A stretch of 64,000 nt of DNA from Vallitalea sp. (GTDB lineage: Bacteria > Bacillota > Clostridia > Lachnospirales > Vallitaleaceae). Every line of letters starts with the position of its first letter. Position 1 is the first letter of the stretch. The notes beneath the pieces were generated by a model. The model made no database searches. It saw only the letters and a program-made list of their open reading frames with translations, and was not told the DNA's origin. The position numbers and the translations under genes were made by a program. The stretch spans positions 1-64,000 of the forward strand of contig JAOARM010000040.1 in NCBI GenBank assembly GCA_025210515.1. The letters run 5' to 3'. This document shows, in pieces, positions 8,265 to 17,935 of the stretch.

Positions 8265-10208
8265 ATGAATAATATTCAATACATTAAACAGCTATCCAAA
8301 CAATATCCCACAATCAATTCGGCATGCACAGAGGTTATCAACCTAGAAGCTATACTTAATCTACCAAAAGGTACAGAACATTTTTTATCCGATATACATG
8401 GAGAATATGAAGCATTTACTCATGTTCTTAATAATGCTTCTGGAGTAATTCGTAGAAAAGTTGACTATATTTTTGATAATTCTATTAGAGAACATGAAAA
8501 AAGTCGCTTAGCTATGTTAATATACTATCCAGAACAAATACTAGAAAAGGTAAAAAATGAAGAACGAAATTTACTAGAATGGTACGAAATTACTCTTCAT
8601 AGATTAGTTTTAGTATGTAGAGAAATTTCATCAAAATATACTAGATCAAAAGTTAGAAAAGCTCTTCCGAAAGATTTTGAATATATTATTGAAGAATTGC
8701 TTCATGAACAACAAAGAGAACATAATAAACAAGAATATTACGATGGAATAATAAATACTATAATTGAGATTAATAGAGCAGATAATTTTATAGTGGCTAT
8801 ATGCAGAGTTATTCAACGATTAGCAATTGATAGATTACATATTATTGGCGATATATATGATAGAGGCCCAGGAGCTCATATTATATTAGATAAATTAATT
8901 GAACACCATTTAGTAGATATTCAATGGGGAAATCATGATATATTATGGATGGGAGCAGCAGCAGGTTCACTTGCTTGTATAGCTAATACAATAAGAATAT
9001 CAGCAAGATACGGAAATTTGGGTACTATAGAAGAAGGATATGGTATTAATCTGCTACCACTAGCTACTTTTGCAATGGAATATTATAAAGATGATGAATG
9101 TAAGAACTTTGACTTTGTTAACTCAAATAAAGATATATATTCCAATAAAGAAGTGGAGTTAATTAAAAAGATTCATAAGGCAATAACTATTATTCAATTT
9201 AAGTTAGAAGGGCATATCATAGAGAGAAATCCAAATTTTAATATGACTAATAGATTATTATTTAATAATATTAATTATGTAGATGGAATAATTACAATTG
9301 ATGACAAAGAGTATGAACTTACAGAATCTATTTTTCCTACTATTGATCCTAAACAACCTTATCAACTAACAGATGAAGAGATAGACATAATGGAAAAACT
9401 TAGACTATCATATGAAAATAATGAAAAGCTTCAAAAGCATACCCGTTTCTTATTTTCAAAAGGAAGCATGTATCTTAAGTTTAATTCCAACTTATTATTT
9501 CATGGATGTATTCCAATGGATGACAAAGGAGAGTTTACAGGAATACATATAGATGGGAAAAATTACTGTGGAAAAAAACTGATTGATAAAATAGAAATTC
9601 TGATTAGAGATTATTATTTTAATAGACATAATGAGTTAAATAATGTTGATTATTTTTGGTATTTATGGACTGGATCGAATTCACCACTTTATGGTAAGAA
9701 AAAAATGGCAACATTTGAACGATATTTCTTATCAGATGAATTAATTAAGGAAGAAGTAAAAAATTATTATTATTATTTTAGAGATAATGAGTCTATATGT
9801 GAAAAAATACTTGCTGAGTTTGGTATATATGAAATGGGTTCACATATCATTAATGGTCATGTACCTGTAGAAGTTAAAAATGGAGAAAGCCCTATTAAAG
9901 CTAACGGTAAGTTATTAGTAATAGATGGAGGATTGTCACAAGCTTATCAGCACATTACAGGTATAGCAGGATATACTCTAATATATAATTCTTATGGATT
10001 GCTTATGGTTGCACACGAAAAATTCAAGTCCACGAAAGAAGCTATAAAATTCGAGAAAGATATAGTATCGTCGTATCAAATACTAGAAAAAAATAATACT
10101 AGAATACGAGTAAAAGATACAGATATAGGAAAAGAATTAGAAGAAGAAATTAAAGGATTAAACATGTTATTACAAGCATATCACAAAGGAATAATAAAAG
10201 AAAAATAA
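8265..10208 (+). CDS. fbp: Fructose-1,6-bisphosphatase, class III
   Basis: 647 residues, the usual length of the Firmicutes-type (class III) enzyme that hydrolyses fructose-1,6-bisphosphate in gluconeogenesis. It shows metallophosphatase motifs in order: [12 protein letters not shown] (about 42-53), [17 protein letters not shown] (about 203-219), [12 protein letters not shown] (about 228-239) and NGHVPVE (about 526-532). A TATAAT at 8197-8202 may be its -10 box. The ribosome site before ATG 8265 is weak. ispF follows after 13 bases, so the two share a transcript. Confidence 0.95.
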   Translation: MNNIQYIKQLSKQYPTINSACTEVINLEAILNLPKGTEHFLSDIHGEYEAFTHVLNNASGVIRRKVDYIFDNSIREHEKSRLAMLIYYPEQILEKVKNEERNLLEWYEITLHRLVLVCREISSKYTRSKVRKALPKDFEYIIEELLHEQQREHNKQEYYDGIINTIIEINRADNFIVAICRVIQRLAIDRLHIIGDIYDRGPGAHIILDKLIEHHLVDIQWGNHDILWMGAAAGSLACIANTIRISARYGNLGTIEEGYGINLLPLATFAMEYYKDDECKNFDFVNSNKDIYSNKEVELIKKIHKAITIIQFKLEGHIIERNPNFNMTNRLLFNNINYVDGIITIDDKEYELTESIFPTIDPKQPYQLTDEEIDIMEKLRLSYENNEKLQKHTRFLFSKGSMYLKFNSNLLFHGCIPMDDKGEFTGIHIDGKNYCGKKLIDKIEILIRDYYFNRHNELNNVDYFWYLWTGSNSPLYGKKKMATFERYFLSDELIKEEVKNYYYYFRDNESICEKILAEFGIYEMGSHIINGHVPVEVKNGESPIKANGKLLVIDGGLSQAYQHITGIAGYTLIYNSYGLLMVAHEKFKSTKEAIKFEKDIVSSYQILEKNNTRIRVKDTDIGKELEEEIKGLNMLLQAYHKGIIKEK

Positions 10209-10221
10209 AGGAGAATACTTA

Positions 10222-10692
10222 ATGAGAATCGGAATGGGATATGACGTTCACAAATTAGTTGATAATAGAAAATTAATTATAGGAGGAGTGGAAATCCCTT
10301 TTGAAAAAGGTCTTTTAGGACATTCAGATGCAGATGTTTTAGTTCACGCAATTATGGATTCCATTCTTGGTGCAATGGGAAAAGGAGATATTGGCAAACA
10401 TTTTCCAGATACTGATAAAGAGTTTAAAGATGTTTCAAGCATGATTTTATTAGCTAAAGTTGGAAAAATCCTTAATGATGAACAATATAAAATTGAGAAT
10501 ATAGATAGTACTATTATTGCACAGAGACCTAAAATGGCGTCATACATAAGTAAAATGAGAGAAAATATTGCAGAAGTTCTTAATATCAATATTTCTCAAA
10601 TAAATATTAAAGCTACTACAGAAGAAGGATTAGGATTTACTGGCAGTGAATTAGGAATTTCAGCTCAAGCTATCTGTTTAATTAATAATTAA
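10222..10692 (+). CDS. ispF: 2-C-methyl-D-erythritol 2,4-cyclodiphosphate synthase
   Basis: 156 residues, full length. It converts CDP-methylerythritol phosphate to the cyclodiphosphate in the MEP isoprenoid pathway. The metal ligands lie in GYDVHKL (Asp8 and His10) and in [13 protein letters not shown] (about 34-46). The C-terminal [19 protein letters not shown] holds the substrate loop. AAGGAG lies nine bases before the ATG. Confidence 0.96.
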   Translation: MRIGMGYDVHKLVDNRKLIIGGVEIPFEKGLLGHSDADVLVHAIMDSILGAMGKGDIGKHFPDTDKEFKDVSSMILLAKVGKILNDEQYKIENIDSTIIAQRPKMASYISKMRENIAEVLNINISQINIKATTEEGLGFTGSELGISAQAICLINN

Positions 10693-10707
10693 TTATAAGT
10701 TGAGTGT

Positions 10708-10736
10708 TTGACAATAATTAGAAAAAGGTGTATATT
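10708..10736 (+). promoter_or_regulatory. Promoter of the Mrp-type ATPase gene
   Basis: TTGACA (10708-10713), a 17-base spacer, then TATATT (10731-10736). Confidence 0.7.
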
Positions 10737-10785
10737 TTTATTGGCGTATGCTATAAATTACTAGGATGATAGGAGTGATTATAAG

Positions 10786-11604
10786 ATGGCATCATGTGAA
10801 TCATGTTCATCAAAAGATAAGTGTAGTGATAGTAAGAAACAAAACTGTATGATAGAAAATAATCCTATTAATAATGTGAAAAATATTATCGGTGTTATGA
10901 GTGGAAAAGGTGGTGTTGGTAAATCTACAGTTTCTGTTATGCTTGCTAACGATTTAGTTAAACGAGGATATAAAGTAGGTATATTAGATGCAGATATTAC
11001 TGGCCCAAGTATTCCAAGATTATTAGGATTACAAAATAAAAGAGCAACAGTAATGGAAACAGGTATTTTTCCAGTAATTGCAGATAATGGATTAAAAGTA
11101 ATGTCTCTTAATTTTTTAATAGATCAAGAAAATACTCCTGTTATATGGAGAGGACCTATTATTGCTGGAACTGTAAAACAATTTTGGACAGATGTTTTAT
11201 GGGAAGATTTAGATTATTTAGTAGTTGATTTACCACCTGGAACTGGAGATGTAGCACTAACAGTTATGCAAACAATGCCATTAACGGGAGTTGTAATGGT
11301 ATCTGTACCTCAAGATATGGTTTCTATGATTGTTGCAAAAGCTATTAATATGACTAAGAAAATGGATGTAGATGTTATTGGTGTTGTAGAAAATATGAGC
11401 TATATCAAATGTCCAGATTGTGATAAAACTATAAAGATGTTTGAAGGAAATACACAACAATTCTTAGATGAAATGGGAATAAAATTATTAGGAGAACTAC
11501 CAATGAGTAAAGAAATAATTAATATAGCTCATAACGGTATTAGTGAATCTGATGATGTAGTAAAAATGTTTGAAAACATAACAAATGAAGTTATCAATAG
11601 TTAA
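10786..11604 (+). CDS. Mrp/NBP35-type Fe-S cluster carrier ATPase
   Basis: 272 residues. A Cys-rich N-terminus with CESCSS-type motifs is followed by the deviant Walker A motif MSGKGGVGKST (about 38-48), then YLVVDLPPGTGDVALT (about 145-160) and a CPDC motif near 206-209 that bridges a cluster between two subunits. Members bind and hand over [4Fe-4S] clusters in the cytosol. This should not be confused with the Mrp antiporter at 299-4531. The DUF134 gene follows 64 bases later; this pairing is common in anaerobes. Confidence 0.92.
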   Translation: MASCESCSSKDKCSDSKKQNCMIENNPINNVKNIIGVMSGKGGVGKSTVSVMLANDLVKRGYKVGILDADITGPSIPRLLGLQNKRATVMETGIFPVIADNGLKVMSLNFLIDQENTPVIWRGPIIAGTVKQFWTDVLWEDLDYLVVDLPPGTGDVALTVMQTMPLTGVVMVSVPQDMVSMIVAKAINMTKKMDVDVIGVVENMSYIKCPDCDKTIKMFEGNTQQFLDEMGIKLLGELPMSKEIINIAHNGISESDDVVKMFENITNEVINS

Positions 11605-11668
11605 CATTAGAGTTTATATAGATAAACATTAGTATTGTTTATATTAGATTTGTCTGGAGTGAAAAGTT

Positions 11669-12112
11669 ATGTCAAGACCAAAAAAATGTAGAAGAGTTGA
11701 CTTCTTCCCCAAATATACTTATTTTAAACCAATAGATAGATCGGTAGAAGATATTGAAGAAGTGGTACTTAATATAGAAGAACTAGAAGCTATGAGATTA
11801 AAAGATATAGAAGGATTTAATCAAGAACAATGTGCAAAAAGAATGCATATTTCAAGACAAACTTTTCAAAATATTATAGAAAGTGCTAGAAAAAAAGTTA
11901 CAAAAGCACTGACAAAAGGAATGGCAATTAATATTACTGGTGGTATATATTCAAAAGAATGTGAAGTAAAATGTACTAAATGTCAACATGAATATAGATT
12001 TGAGTTTTCTAAGATTAGTGAATGCCCAAAATGTAAATCAGCAACTATTTATTGTCAAAAAAAAGAAAGAATATGTAATAGAAAAATTAATATACGAAAG
12101 AATAATGATTAA
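11669..12112 (+). CDS. DUF134 family DNA-binding protein with zinc-ribbon-like tail
   Basis: 147 residues. The N-terminus MSRPKKCRRVDFFPKYTYFK and the central helix-turn-helix (about 45-85: ELEAMRLKDIEGFNQEQCAK, then ISRQTFQ) are those of DUF134 proteins. The tail carries CTKC and CPKC plus two more Cys, fit for a zinc ribbon. DUF134 proteins often sit with Fe-S assembly or NifB/NifX-like genes, so a role in metal or Fe-S control is likely but unproven. Confidence 0.85.
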   Translation: MSRPKKCRRVDFFPKYTYFKPIDRSVEDIEEVVLNIEELEAMRLKDIEGFNQEQCAKRMHISRQTFQNIIESARKKVTKALTKGMAINITGGIYSKECEVKCTKCQHEYRFEFSKISECPKCKSATIYCQKKERICNRKINIRKNND

Positions 12113-12116
12113 AGTA

Positions 12117-12286
12117 CTGTCTCGTAATACATTTTTCTTGAGGATTTAAGTAGATAGATTAGATTTAACTATTCATACCCTAAAATGTTCTGTTAAAGGG
12201 TATGAGCTACGCCGTTTATGGCTTGTTTAGTGTTAAATCTAATCTATCTTTCTTTATATTTACATTATAGATGTATTGTGAGACAG
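12117..12286. repeat. Structured intergenic repeat, copy R1 (fullest copy)
   Basis: Outer arms CTGTCTCGTAATACAT (12117-12132) and ATGTATTGTGAGACAG (12271-12286) are inverted with two mismatches. Inside lies a perfect 18-bp stem: AGATAGATTAGATTTAAC (12152-12169) with its complement at 12232-12249. Within that are hairpin A (CATACCCT 12174-12181 with AGGGTATG 12197-12204) and hairpin B (GCC 12211-12213 with GGC 12220-12222). TTTCTTT follows the main stem, so it could terminate transcription. It starts five bases after the DUF134 stop. It is clearly homologous to R3 across the whole junction. Confidence 0.85.
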
Positions 12287-12411
12287 CTTACTTTTAGTTA
12301 ATATTGAAGATGATATAAGTAATAGAATCTTTAACTATAAATTAGTTTTTGATATAATAAAATTATATTTATAAGAGTGATTAATCTCTACAAAAGTAAT
12401 TTTGTCATATT

Positions 12412-12516
12412 ATGAATAGATATTGGATAGTAATTAATAGGAGGGCTTTATCTGGAATTTTTGCAATATTATCTATTTGTGGAATAATCACACTAAATGG
12501 GGTGAAATTAATATGA
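12412..12516 (+). CDS. Possible 34-residue hydrophobic leader ORF
   Basis: ATG at 12412 opens a frame reading MNRYWIVINRRALSGIFAIL and then a further hydrophobic stretch, ending in a TGA that overlaps the next start as ATGA. No ribosome site precedes it; the only AGGAGGG (12439-12445) lies inside the frame. It may be chance. The rest of 12287-12512 shows nothing else I can support. Confidence 0.18.
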   Translation: MNRYWIVINRRALSGIFAILSICGIITLNGVKLI

Positions 12517-14744
12517 ACATTTCTTTTGAAGCTGTACGCAAAATAGACTTGATATTTGATAATGCTTATTGTGAAGGACGTAAGACATTGTATGAACATG
12601 AAGTATATATGGCACTTGAAAGTATAGGTTTAGATGTTCCAAAATTTGTTTATATTAATAATTCTAATGATTTAACAGAAAAAATGTTAGAGAAATTTGG
12701 ACACGATATTGTAGTTAAGATTGTTTCATCTGATATTTCTCATAAGCAAAAATTAGGTGGAGTGAAAGTTGTACACAATCATGAAACGCTATATATAAAA
12801 TATGTATTAGATAATATGAAAAAAGAAGTACTATCGCATTTTGAACGAAAACCAGAGATTGTTGGATTTTTAATTGTAGAATTCATTCCTCATACTCAGA
12901 GTATAGGATATGAAGTATTAATTGGCTCCAAAGATGATTTGTCATTCGGCCCTGTTCTAACGTTTTCTAAAGGTGGAGATGATGCAGAATTTTTTGCTAA
13001 GTATTATGATAAAGCTAATTTATTTTTGCCACCTTTTAGTTATGATAGAGCAATAAAGCTTGTTGAAGGTCTTAATATAAGTCATAAATTTATAAGTATA
13101 GGTCATGAGGAGTATTTGGAATTAATGGCGAAAGGAGCAAGTTTATTAAGTTCTTTAGCATATTATTACTCTAATGCATCTGATACAAAAACCAAATATA
13201 TAATTAAAACACTAGAGGTTAACCCCTTTGTAATCACTAAAGACAATCGTTTTATTGCAGTAGATGGCTTCGCTGAATTTGAGAAAGTAAATTGTAACAC
13301 ACAAATTATGAGTGAGGCTAATATAGAAAATGTTGAGCCATTTTTTAATCCAAAAGGTATAGCAGTTATTGGGGTGTCATCTAATACAGAAAAATATAGC
13401 ATGGGAAGAGAGATAGCAAAGCTATTACATGATCTTTCAAGAGACGATATTTATTTAGTCAATATTAAAGGTGGGAAAACAATAATTAGCAATAAAGAAT
13501 ATACGTTATATAGTAGTATAGATGAAATACCAGTTGCTGTAGAATTAGCTGTATATGTCGCAAAGGCAAAATACGTTTTTTCCTTCTTTGATAATATGAA
13601 AGTAAACATTCCAAAATCAGTAATACTTATTCCAGAAATACCTTCTGATATGGATTATTCACATTTTAGGAAGAATTTATCACAAGTAATTAAACAAAAT
13701 ATAAGAGTTATCGGCCCTAATTGCATGGGAGTATTTTATGGTAAAGATGATGAAAATAAAGGTGTAGATACTTTATTCATTGATGAGAAAAAACTACAGC
13801 TTCATTCTTCAGAAGATAGCAACACAGTATTACTTACTCAGAGTGGAGGAGTAGCAATAACATTAATAGATAAATTTAGTCATCTAAAAATATTCAAATC
13901 AATTGTTAGCTTTGGAAATAAATACGATGTGAAAATAGTTGATTTAATTAAATACTTTTCTAATAAAAAAGATATAAGAAATATTGCTATATATGTTGAA
14001 GGATTTCATATAGGAGAAGGTAGAAAATTCTTTGAGTTAGCAAAAGATATTAATAAGCCTATTATTGTATACAAATCAGGTAAAACACATGCAGGTGCTA
14101 AAGCGGCTGCATCCCATACAGCGGCAATGACAGGAGATTATGATATATTTAAAGCTGTCTGTCAACAAGCAGGAGTAATACTTATAGAAGATATAAAGAC
14201 TTATTATGATTGTATAAAAGCTTTTTCACTATTATCAGATAAAAGACCAAAAGGAAGAAAAGTCGCAGGTGTAGTAAATGCTGGATTTGAAGCTACTGTT
14301 GCAGCTGATGAACTTGGTAATCTTGAGTTAGCGATTTTTAGTGAAGAAACTAATAATAAGTTAAAAGAATTTAATTATCATGGATTGATTGATACATCTT
14401 CATCTATTATTGATGTTACACCTATGACTGGAGATGTTTTATATGCTAAGTATATAGAAACAATCATTCAAGATGAATCAGTTGATGCTATGTTTGTCAG
14501 TATTGTTCCACATGCTGATGAATTAAGGACTTTACCTAATGCATGTTATGAAAAAGATAGCTTGGCGAATTTACTTGTAAACATAGTAAAGAAACATAAT
14601 AAGCCTATTGTAGTTTCAGTGAATGCTGGAAAATTTTATAGAGAATTTATATCTATTATGGAAGAAAGGGGTATTGCAGTATATGGTGATATTAAATCTT
14701 CTGTAAAAGCATTAGATACATTTGTATCTTATTATACTAGTTAG
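12513..14744 (+). CDS. ADP-forming acyl-CoA (acetate-CoA) synthetase, single-chain
   Basis: 743 residues from ATG 12513, chosen because GGGGTG lies nine bases upstream. Order of domains: ATP-grasp (about 1-225, with VVKIVSSDISHKQKLGGVKV), CoA-binding Rossmann domain (about 270-390, FNPKGIAVIGVSSNTEKYSMG), then succinyl-CoA-ligase-like domains. SHTAAMTGDYDIFKAVC at about 532-548 holds the likely phosphohistidine. The family makes ATP from acyl-CoA, ADP and phosphate, or runs in reverse. Having ATP-grasp first is a permuted order compared with the archaeal alpha-beta fusion. Some relatives are Pat-type acetyltransferases, but no GNAT domain is present here. Confidence 0.85.
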   Translation: MNISFEAVRKIDLIFDNAYCEGRKTLYEHEVYMALESIGLDVPKFVYINNSNDLTEKMLEKFGHDIVVKIVSSDISHKQKLGGVKVVHNHETLYIKYVLDNMKKEVLSHFERKPEIVGFLIVEFIPHTQSIGYEVLIGSKDDLSFGPVLTFSKGGDDAEFFAKYYDKANLFLPPFSYDRAIKLVEGLNISHKFISIGHEEYLELMAKGASLLSSLAYYYSNASDTKTKYIIKTLEVNPFVITKDNRFIAVDGFAEFEKVNCNTQIMSEANIENVEPFFNPKGIAVIGVSSNTEKYSMGREIAKLLHDLSRDDIYLVNIKGGKTIISNKEYTLYSSIDEIPVAVELAVYVAKAKYVFSFFDNMKVNIPKSVILIPEIPSDMDYSHFRKNLSQVIKQNIRVIGPNCMGVFYGKDDENKGVDTLFIDEKKLQLHSSEDSNTVLLTQSGGVAITLIDKFSHLKIFKSIVSFGNKYDVKIVDLIKYFSNKKDIRNIAIYVEGFHIGEGRKFFELAKDINKPIIVYKSGKTHAGAKAAASHTAAMTGDYDIFKAVCQQAGVILIEDIKTYYDCIKAFSLLSDKRPKGRKVAGVVNAGFEATVAADELGNLELAIFSEETNNKLKEFNYHGLIDTSSSIIDVTPMTGDVLYAKYIETIIQDESVDAMFVSIVPHADELRTLPNACYEKDSLANLLVNIVKKHNKPIVVSVNAGKFYREFISIMEERGIAVYGDIKSSVKALDTFVSYYTS

Positions 14745-14824
14745 AGAATTATAATATTAAATAACATATAGCAGAGACTATACTGTGATATAATTATTAT
14801 ATTATGAGTATGGGAGAATAGCAT

Positions 14825-15718
14825 ATGAAAAGTGATAGACTATTTAATATAATATATATTTTGCTTAATAAGAAGGTTGTTACAGCCAAAGAGCTAGCAG
14901 AAAAATTTGAAGTATCAACCCGTACTATCTATAGAGATGTAGATACTCTTACTATGGCTGGTGTTCCTATATATACTGATAAAGGTGCTGGAGGGGGAAT
15001 AAAACTTCTTGAGGATTATGTACTTAATCAGTCTATTATATCAAGTGATGAAAAAAGTGATATTATACTAGCACTTGATATGCTTAGAGCTACTGAATAT
15101 AGTAACACATCTGACACTCTTCATAAGTTAAGCATATTATTCGGTAGTAATAATACTGATTATGTAGATATTGATCTTTCTGATTTTAATCATAATAATC
15201 AAAAAGAAATATTTGAAATTATTAAAAAATCAATATCATCAAGTTGTACAGTTATAATGAGTTATAGATCTTATAACAAAAAAGAAATAACAAGAGAAAT
15301 ATGTCCACTTAAATTAGTATTTAAAAAACAAAGATGGTATCTAATAGCTTTTTGTAAACTAAGAAAAGATATAAGAACTTTTAGAATATCAAGGATACGA
15401 AGCTTAGAGATTACGAATAAAAGATTTGATAACAAAGATTATAAAGTTGATGATTATTCTATAGAATTTGGTAAGACTAGTAATCTAATAAAAATTAAAC
15501 TTATATTAAAAAAAGATTGCATATATAGGGTGGAAGAAGAATTTTTAGGGAATTATATAATTGATAAAAATGATAATATAATTATTACATTTGAGTCATC
15601 AGAGGATAGATATTTGTATAGTTATCTCCTAAGTTATCTTGATTATATAGTAGATGTTGAGCCTTTATATATCAAACAAAATCTGAAAGAGAAAGTAAAA
15701 AAAATTTTGTTAATATGA
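14825..15718 (+). CDS. YafY-type transcriptional regulator (HTH_11 + WYL)
   Basis: 297 residues. The N-terminal winged helix is KVVTAKELAEKFEVSTRTIY followed by RDVDTLTMAGVPIYTDKGAGGG, typical of the YafY group. A WYL domain follows (about 135-215, with RWYLIAFCKLRKDIRTFRIS), which binds small ligands or nucleic acid. GGGAG precedes the ATG. Its stop codon lies inside a 24-bp inverted repeat (15712-15735) that may be its own operator in front of the next two genes. Confidence 0.9.
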   Translation: MKSDRLFNIIYILLNKKVVTAKELAEKFEVSTRTIYRDVDTLTMAGVPIYTDKGAGGGIKLLEDYVLNQSIISSDEKSDIILALDMLRATEYSNTSDTLHKLSILFGSNNTDYVDIDLSDFNHNNQKEIFEIIKKSISSSCTVIMSYRSYNKKEITREICPLKLVFKKQRWYLIAFCKLRKDIRTFRISRIRSLEITNKRFDNKDYKVDDYSIEFGKTSNLIKIKLILKKDCIYRVEEEFLGNYIIDKNDNIIITFESSEDRYLYSYLLSYLDYIVDVEPLYIKQNLKEKVKKILLI

Positions 15719-15735
15719 CATACAGTTGTCATATT
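15712..15735. promoter_or_regulatory. Perfect inverted repeat, candidate operator for the WYL regulator
   Basis: AATATGACA (15712-15720) and TGTCATATT (15727-15735) are perfect 9-bp arms around TACAGT. It spans the regulator's stop codon (15716-15718) and the probable -35 region of the next gene. No T run follows, so it is not a terminator. Whether the WYL protein binds it is inference. Confidence 0.5.
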
Positions 15736-15780
15736 GAGTATTTTATAATATTGGTATAAAAATAAAAAGGAGACGATATT

Positions 15781-16236
15781 ATGAAATATGAAATAGTTAA
15801 TTTAGAAGAAAAGGTAGTTATAGGAAAATCTATTGTTACTACAAATGATAATAATAAAGCAATGAGTGACATAGGTATCATGTGGAATAGTTTTATTAAT
15901 GAAGGTATTTATAGTAATATTAATGATAAAAAAGATAGCAAAGCTATTGGATTATATTATAATTATGAAAATGATTTCACAGGGAATTATAGTTTTATGT
16001 GTTGTGTAGAAGTTAATTCTAATAGTGACACTGAATATGAGACTCTAACAATTCCAACATCCAAATATGCTAAATTTACAATAAAAGGGCATATGATAAC
16101 AGATGTAGCTAATGCTTGGAGTAAGATTTGGAATATGGATCTTAATAGAAAATATACTTATGATTTTGAAGTATATCATAATGATTCAGAAGATGTGAAT
16201 AATCAAACAATTGATATTTATATTGCTATTAACTAG
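15781..16236 (+). CDS. GyrI-like effector-binding protein
   Basis: 151 residues, stand-alone small-molecule-binding domain of the GyrI/AraC-effector type. MKYEIVNLEEKVVIGKSIVT is the usual first strand, and YENDFTGNYSFMCCVEVNS and YAKFTIKGHM the central strands. Such proteins bind hydrophobic ligands and often travel with YafY regulators. AAGGAGA precedes the ATG, and the acetyltransferase follows after 10 bases. Confidence 0.8.
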   Translation: MKYEIVNLEEKVVIGKSIVTTNDNNKAMSDIGIMWNSFINEGIYSNINDKKDSKAIGLYYNYENDFTGNYSFMCCVEVNSNSDTEYETLTIPTSKYAKFTIKGHMITDVANAWSKIWNMDLNRKYTYDFEVYHNDSEDVNNQTIDIYIAIN

Positions 16237-16246
16237 GAGGGCTATA

Positions 16247-17005
16247 ATGAGTATAATTACAGTAGATAAAAACAATATAGATACAGAACATATATGTTGT
16301 TCCATTACAGAAAAGAAAGGTGAAAACTGTGTAGGTAGTAAAAAAGCATGGATGAAGAAAAGATTTGAAGATGGTTTAGTGTTTAAGAAACTAGACGTAA
16401 GAGGTAAAGTATTCATTGAATATATACCATGTGAAAATGCTTTTGCTCCTATAGATGGTGATGGTTATATGTATATTAATTGTTTTTGGGTATCTGGGAA
16501 ATATAAGAATCAAGGATATGCTAACCTATTACTTGAAGAATGTATAAAAGATGCTAAATCAAAAGGGAAAAAAGGATTAGCGGTACTTGGTTCTAAGAAA
16601 AAAATGCATTTTTTATCAGATCCTAAGTTTATGAAATATAAAGGATTTCAAGTATGTGATACGGCATCTCCTAGTTTTGAATTGCTATATTTACCTTTTG
16701 AGAAAGTAGATTATACTCCTAGATTTAGAGATTGTGCTAGAACAGGTATGATAGATAATAAAGATGTTGTTATATACTATTCAAATGGTTGTCCTCATAC
16801 TGATAAATATGTACCAATTGTCAAATCACATCTAGAACAGTTAAATATCCCTTACGAGATAATTAAACTAGAAACTCTAGAGCAAGCAAGATATTGTGAA
16901 GCTCCATGTACTAATTATGCAGTTTTTATGAAAGGTAAATTCATTACAAGTGAAGTATTAACTGTTAAGAAAATGGATAAATTTCTAGAAAAGTACTATT
17001 ATTAA
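16247..17005 (+). CDS. GNAT acetyltransferase with YoaP-like C-terminal domain
   Basis: 252 residues from ATG 16247, where AGGAGGG lies six bases upstream; a longer frame from 16211 would read through the previous stop region. The GNAT core is at about 1-150, with YMYINCFWVSGKYKNQGYAN followed by LLLEECIKDAKSKGKKG (acetyl-CoA loop). A thioredoxin-like YoaP domain (about 175-252) follows, with SNGCPHTDKYVPIV and CEAPCTNYAVF. Substrate unknown. It shares an operon with the GyrI-like gene; a stress-response role is plausible. Confidence 0.85.
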   Translation: MSIITVDKNNIDTEHICCSITEKKGENCVGSKKAWMKKRFEDGLVFKKLDVRGKVFIEYIPCENAFAPIDGDGYMYINCFWVSGKYKNQGYANLLLEECIKDAKSKGKKGLAVLGSKKKMHFLSDPKFMKYKGFQVCDTASPSFELLYLPFEKVDYTPRFRDCARTGMIDNKDVVIYYSNGCPHTDKYVPIVKSHLEQLNIPYEIIKLETLEQARYCEAPCTNYAVFMKGKFITSEVLTVKKMDKFLEKYYY

Positions 17006-17050
17006 ATGTATTTATAAATAATTTTAAAATTAATATTGCAATATATTTTA

Positions 17051-17082
17051 AAGCACCTTACAATCTGATTATGGAGGTGCTT
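17051..17082 (+). promoter_or_regulatory. Hairpin enclosing the ribosome site of the nitroreductase
   Basis: AAGCACCT (17051-17058) pairs with AGGTGCTT (17075-17082). The second arm contains most of the GGAGG ribosome site (17073-17077) of the gene that starts at 17085. It ends in TTTT, so it could be the terminator of the preceding operon, a translation switch, or both. Confidence 0.5.
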
Positions 17083-17084
17083 TT

Positions 17085-17678
17085 ATGAAAGATATTATAT
17101 TACCGCAGCCAGAACTTAATAGAGAATTTCCATTAATGAAGTCTCTACAGTTAAGACGTACTAAGAGAAAATGGAAAAAAGAGTTATTACCATTACAAGA
17201 AATATCTAATATTCTGTGGAGTGGATGTGGGGAGACTTTAAAGGCTACAATAAGGAGTAAAAACAGGAGGACAGTTCCTTCAGCATGTAATTCTCAGTTA
17301 GTAGATGTGTACGCTTGTCTTGAAAGAGGAGTATATAAGTATTTAAGTAGTGAACATAAATTAGAGTTTGTTTCAGATGTTGATGTAAGAAGTATTTTAG
17401 GTACACAGAAGATGATGAAGTCTGCTCCTTTTGGACTTATATATGTATGTGATTTTTCTAAGAGAACGGGAATAATTAAAAGTGATGAAAGTAAAAAAAT
17501 GTTTCTAGCAGGAACTGAAACAGGTTTTATTAGTCAAAATGTTTATTTATATTGTGCTTCTTCTAATCTGAGTACAGTGTTAATTGCTATGGTTGATAGA
17601 GATAGGCTTGCAGAAGTATTGGGGTTAAATGAGTTGAAAGTGATAACATATACTCAGATTGTAGGGGAAGTACAATAA
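17085..17678 (+). CDS. Nitroreductase-family protein (SagB/ThcOx-like)
   Basis: 197 residues, FMN-dependent oxidoreductase fold. SLQLRRTKRKWKKELLPLQE near residues 20-39 is the usual N-terminal FMN-binding region (R-R-S-x-R type). RRTVPSACNSQLVDVYACL (about 63-81) matches the SagB-type P-S-A-x-N-x-Q segment. AGTETGFISQNVYLYCASSN (about 146-165) and VGE at the end complete the fold. Native substrate unknown; no peptide precursor or cyclodehydratase gene lies nearby, so a role in peptide modification is not supported. Confidence 0.85.
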   Translation: MKDIILPQPELNREFPLMKSLQLRRTKRKWKKELLPLQEISNILWSGCGETLKATIRSKNRRTVPSACNSQLVDVYACLERGVYKYLSSEHKLEFVSDVDVRSILGTQKMMKSAPFGLIYVCDFSKRTGIIKSDESKKMFLAGTETGFISQNVYLYCASSNLSTVLIAMVDRDRLAEVLGLNELKVITYTQIVGEVQ

Positions 17679-17713
17679 ATGTATATGTAAGAGGTGAAGT
17701 TTCCGCTCCGAAA

Positions 17714-17804
17714 GTATAGGGGAATATTCCGTCAGCTAGTTAATCGTCCTGATTAAAATAGCTGACCTCGCCGTCCGTGGCTCGTGCTCCATATTCCCCT
17801 ATAC
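17714..17804. repeat. Structured intergenic repeat, copy R2 (three-way junction)
   Basis: Perfect 14-bp outer stem: GTATAGGGGAATAT (17714-17727) with ATATTCCCCTATAC (17791-17804). Hairpin A is GTCAGCT (17731-17737)/AGCTGAC (17760-17766) with an inner TTAATC/GATTAA pair. Hairpin B is GCC (17770-17772)-GTCCGT-GGC (17779-17781). Stem sequences differ from R1 but the architecture and the CGCC-N6-GGCT core are the same, which suggests the fold is conserved. Confidence 0.8.
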
Positions 17805-17935
17805 AATCTCCGCTAGGCTTGAGGAAGTTTTTATGTATTGTTAGAGTTTGGGTTAGCCATGATAGTAGAGAGAAAGATTGTATGAGGATGTTAGTATATG
17901 AAAATATTGAATAATAATTTTAGGTGGATAATAAT

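Noticed and set aside
10786..11604. Mrp-type ATPase as part of the Mrp antiporter
   Set aside because: The names are alike but the families are unrelated; this is a soluble P-loop Fe-S carrier.
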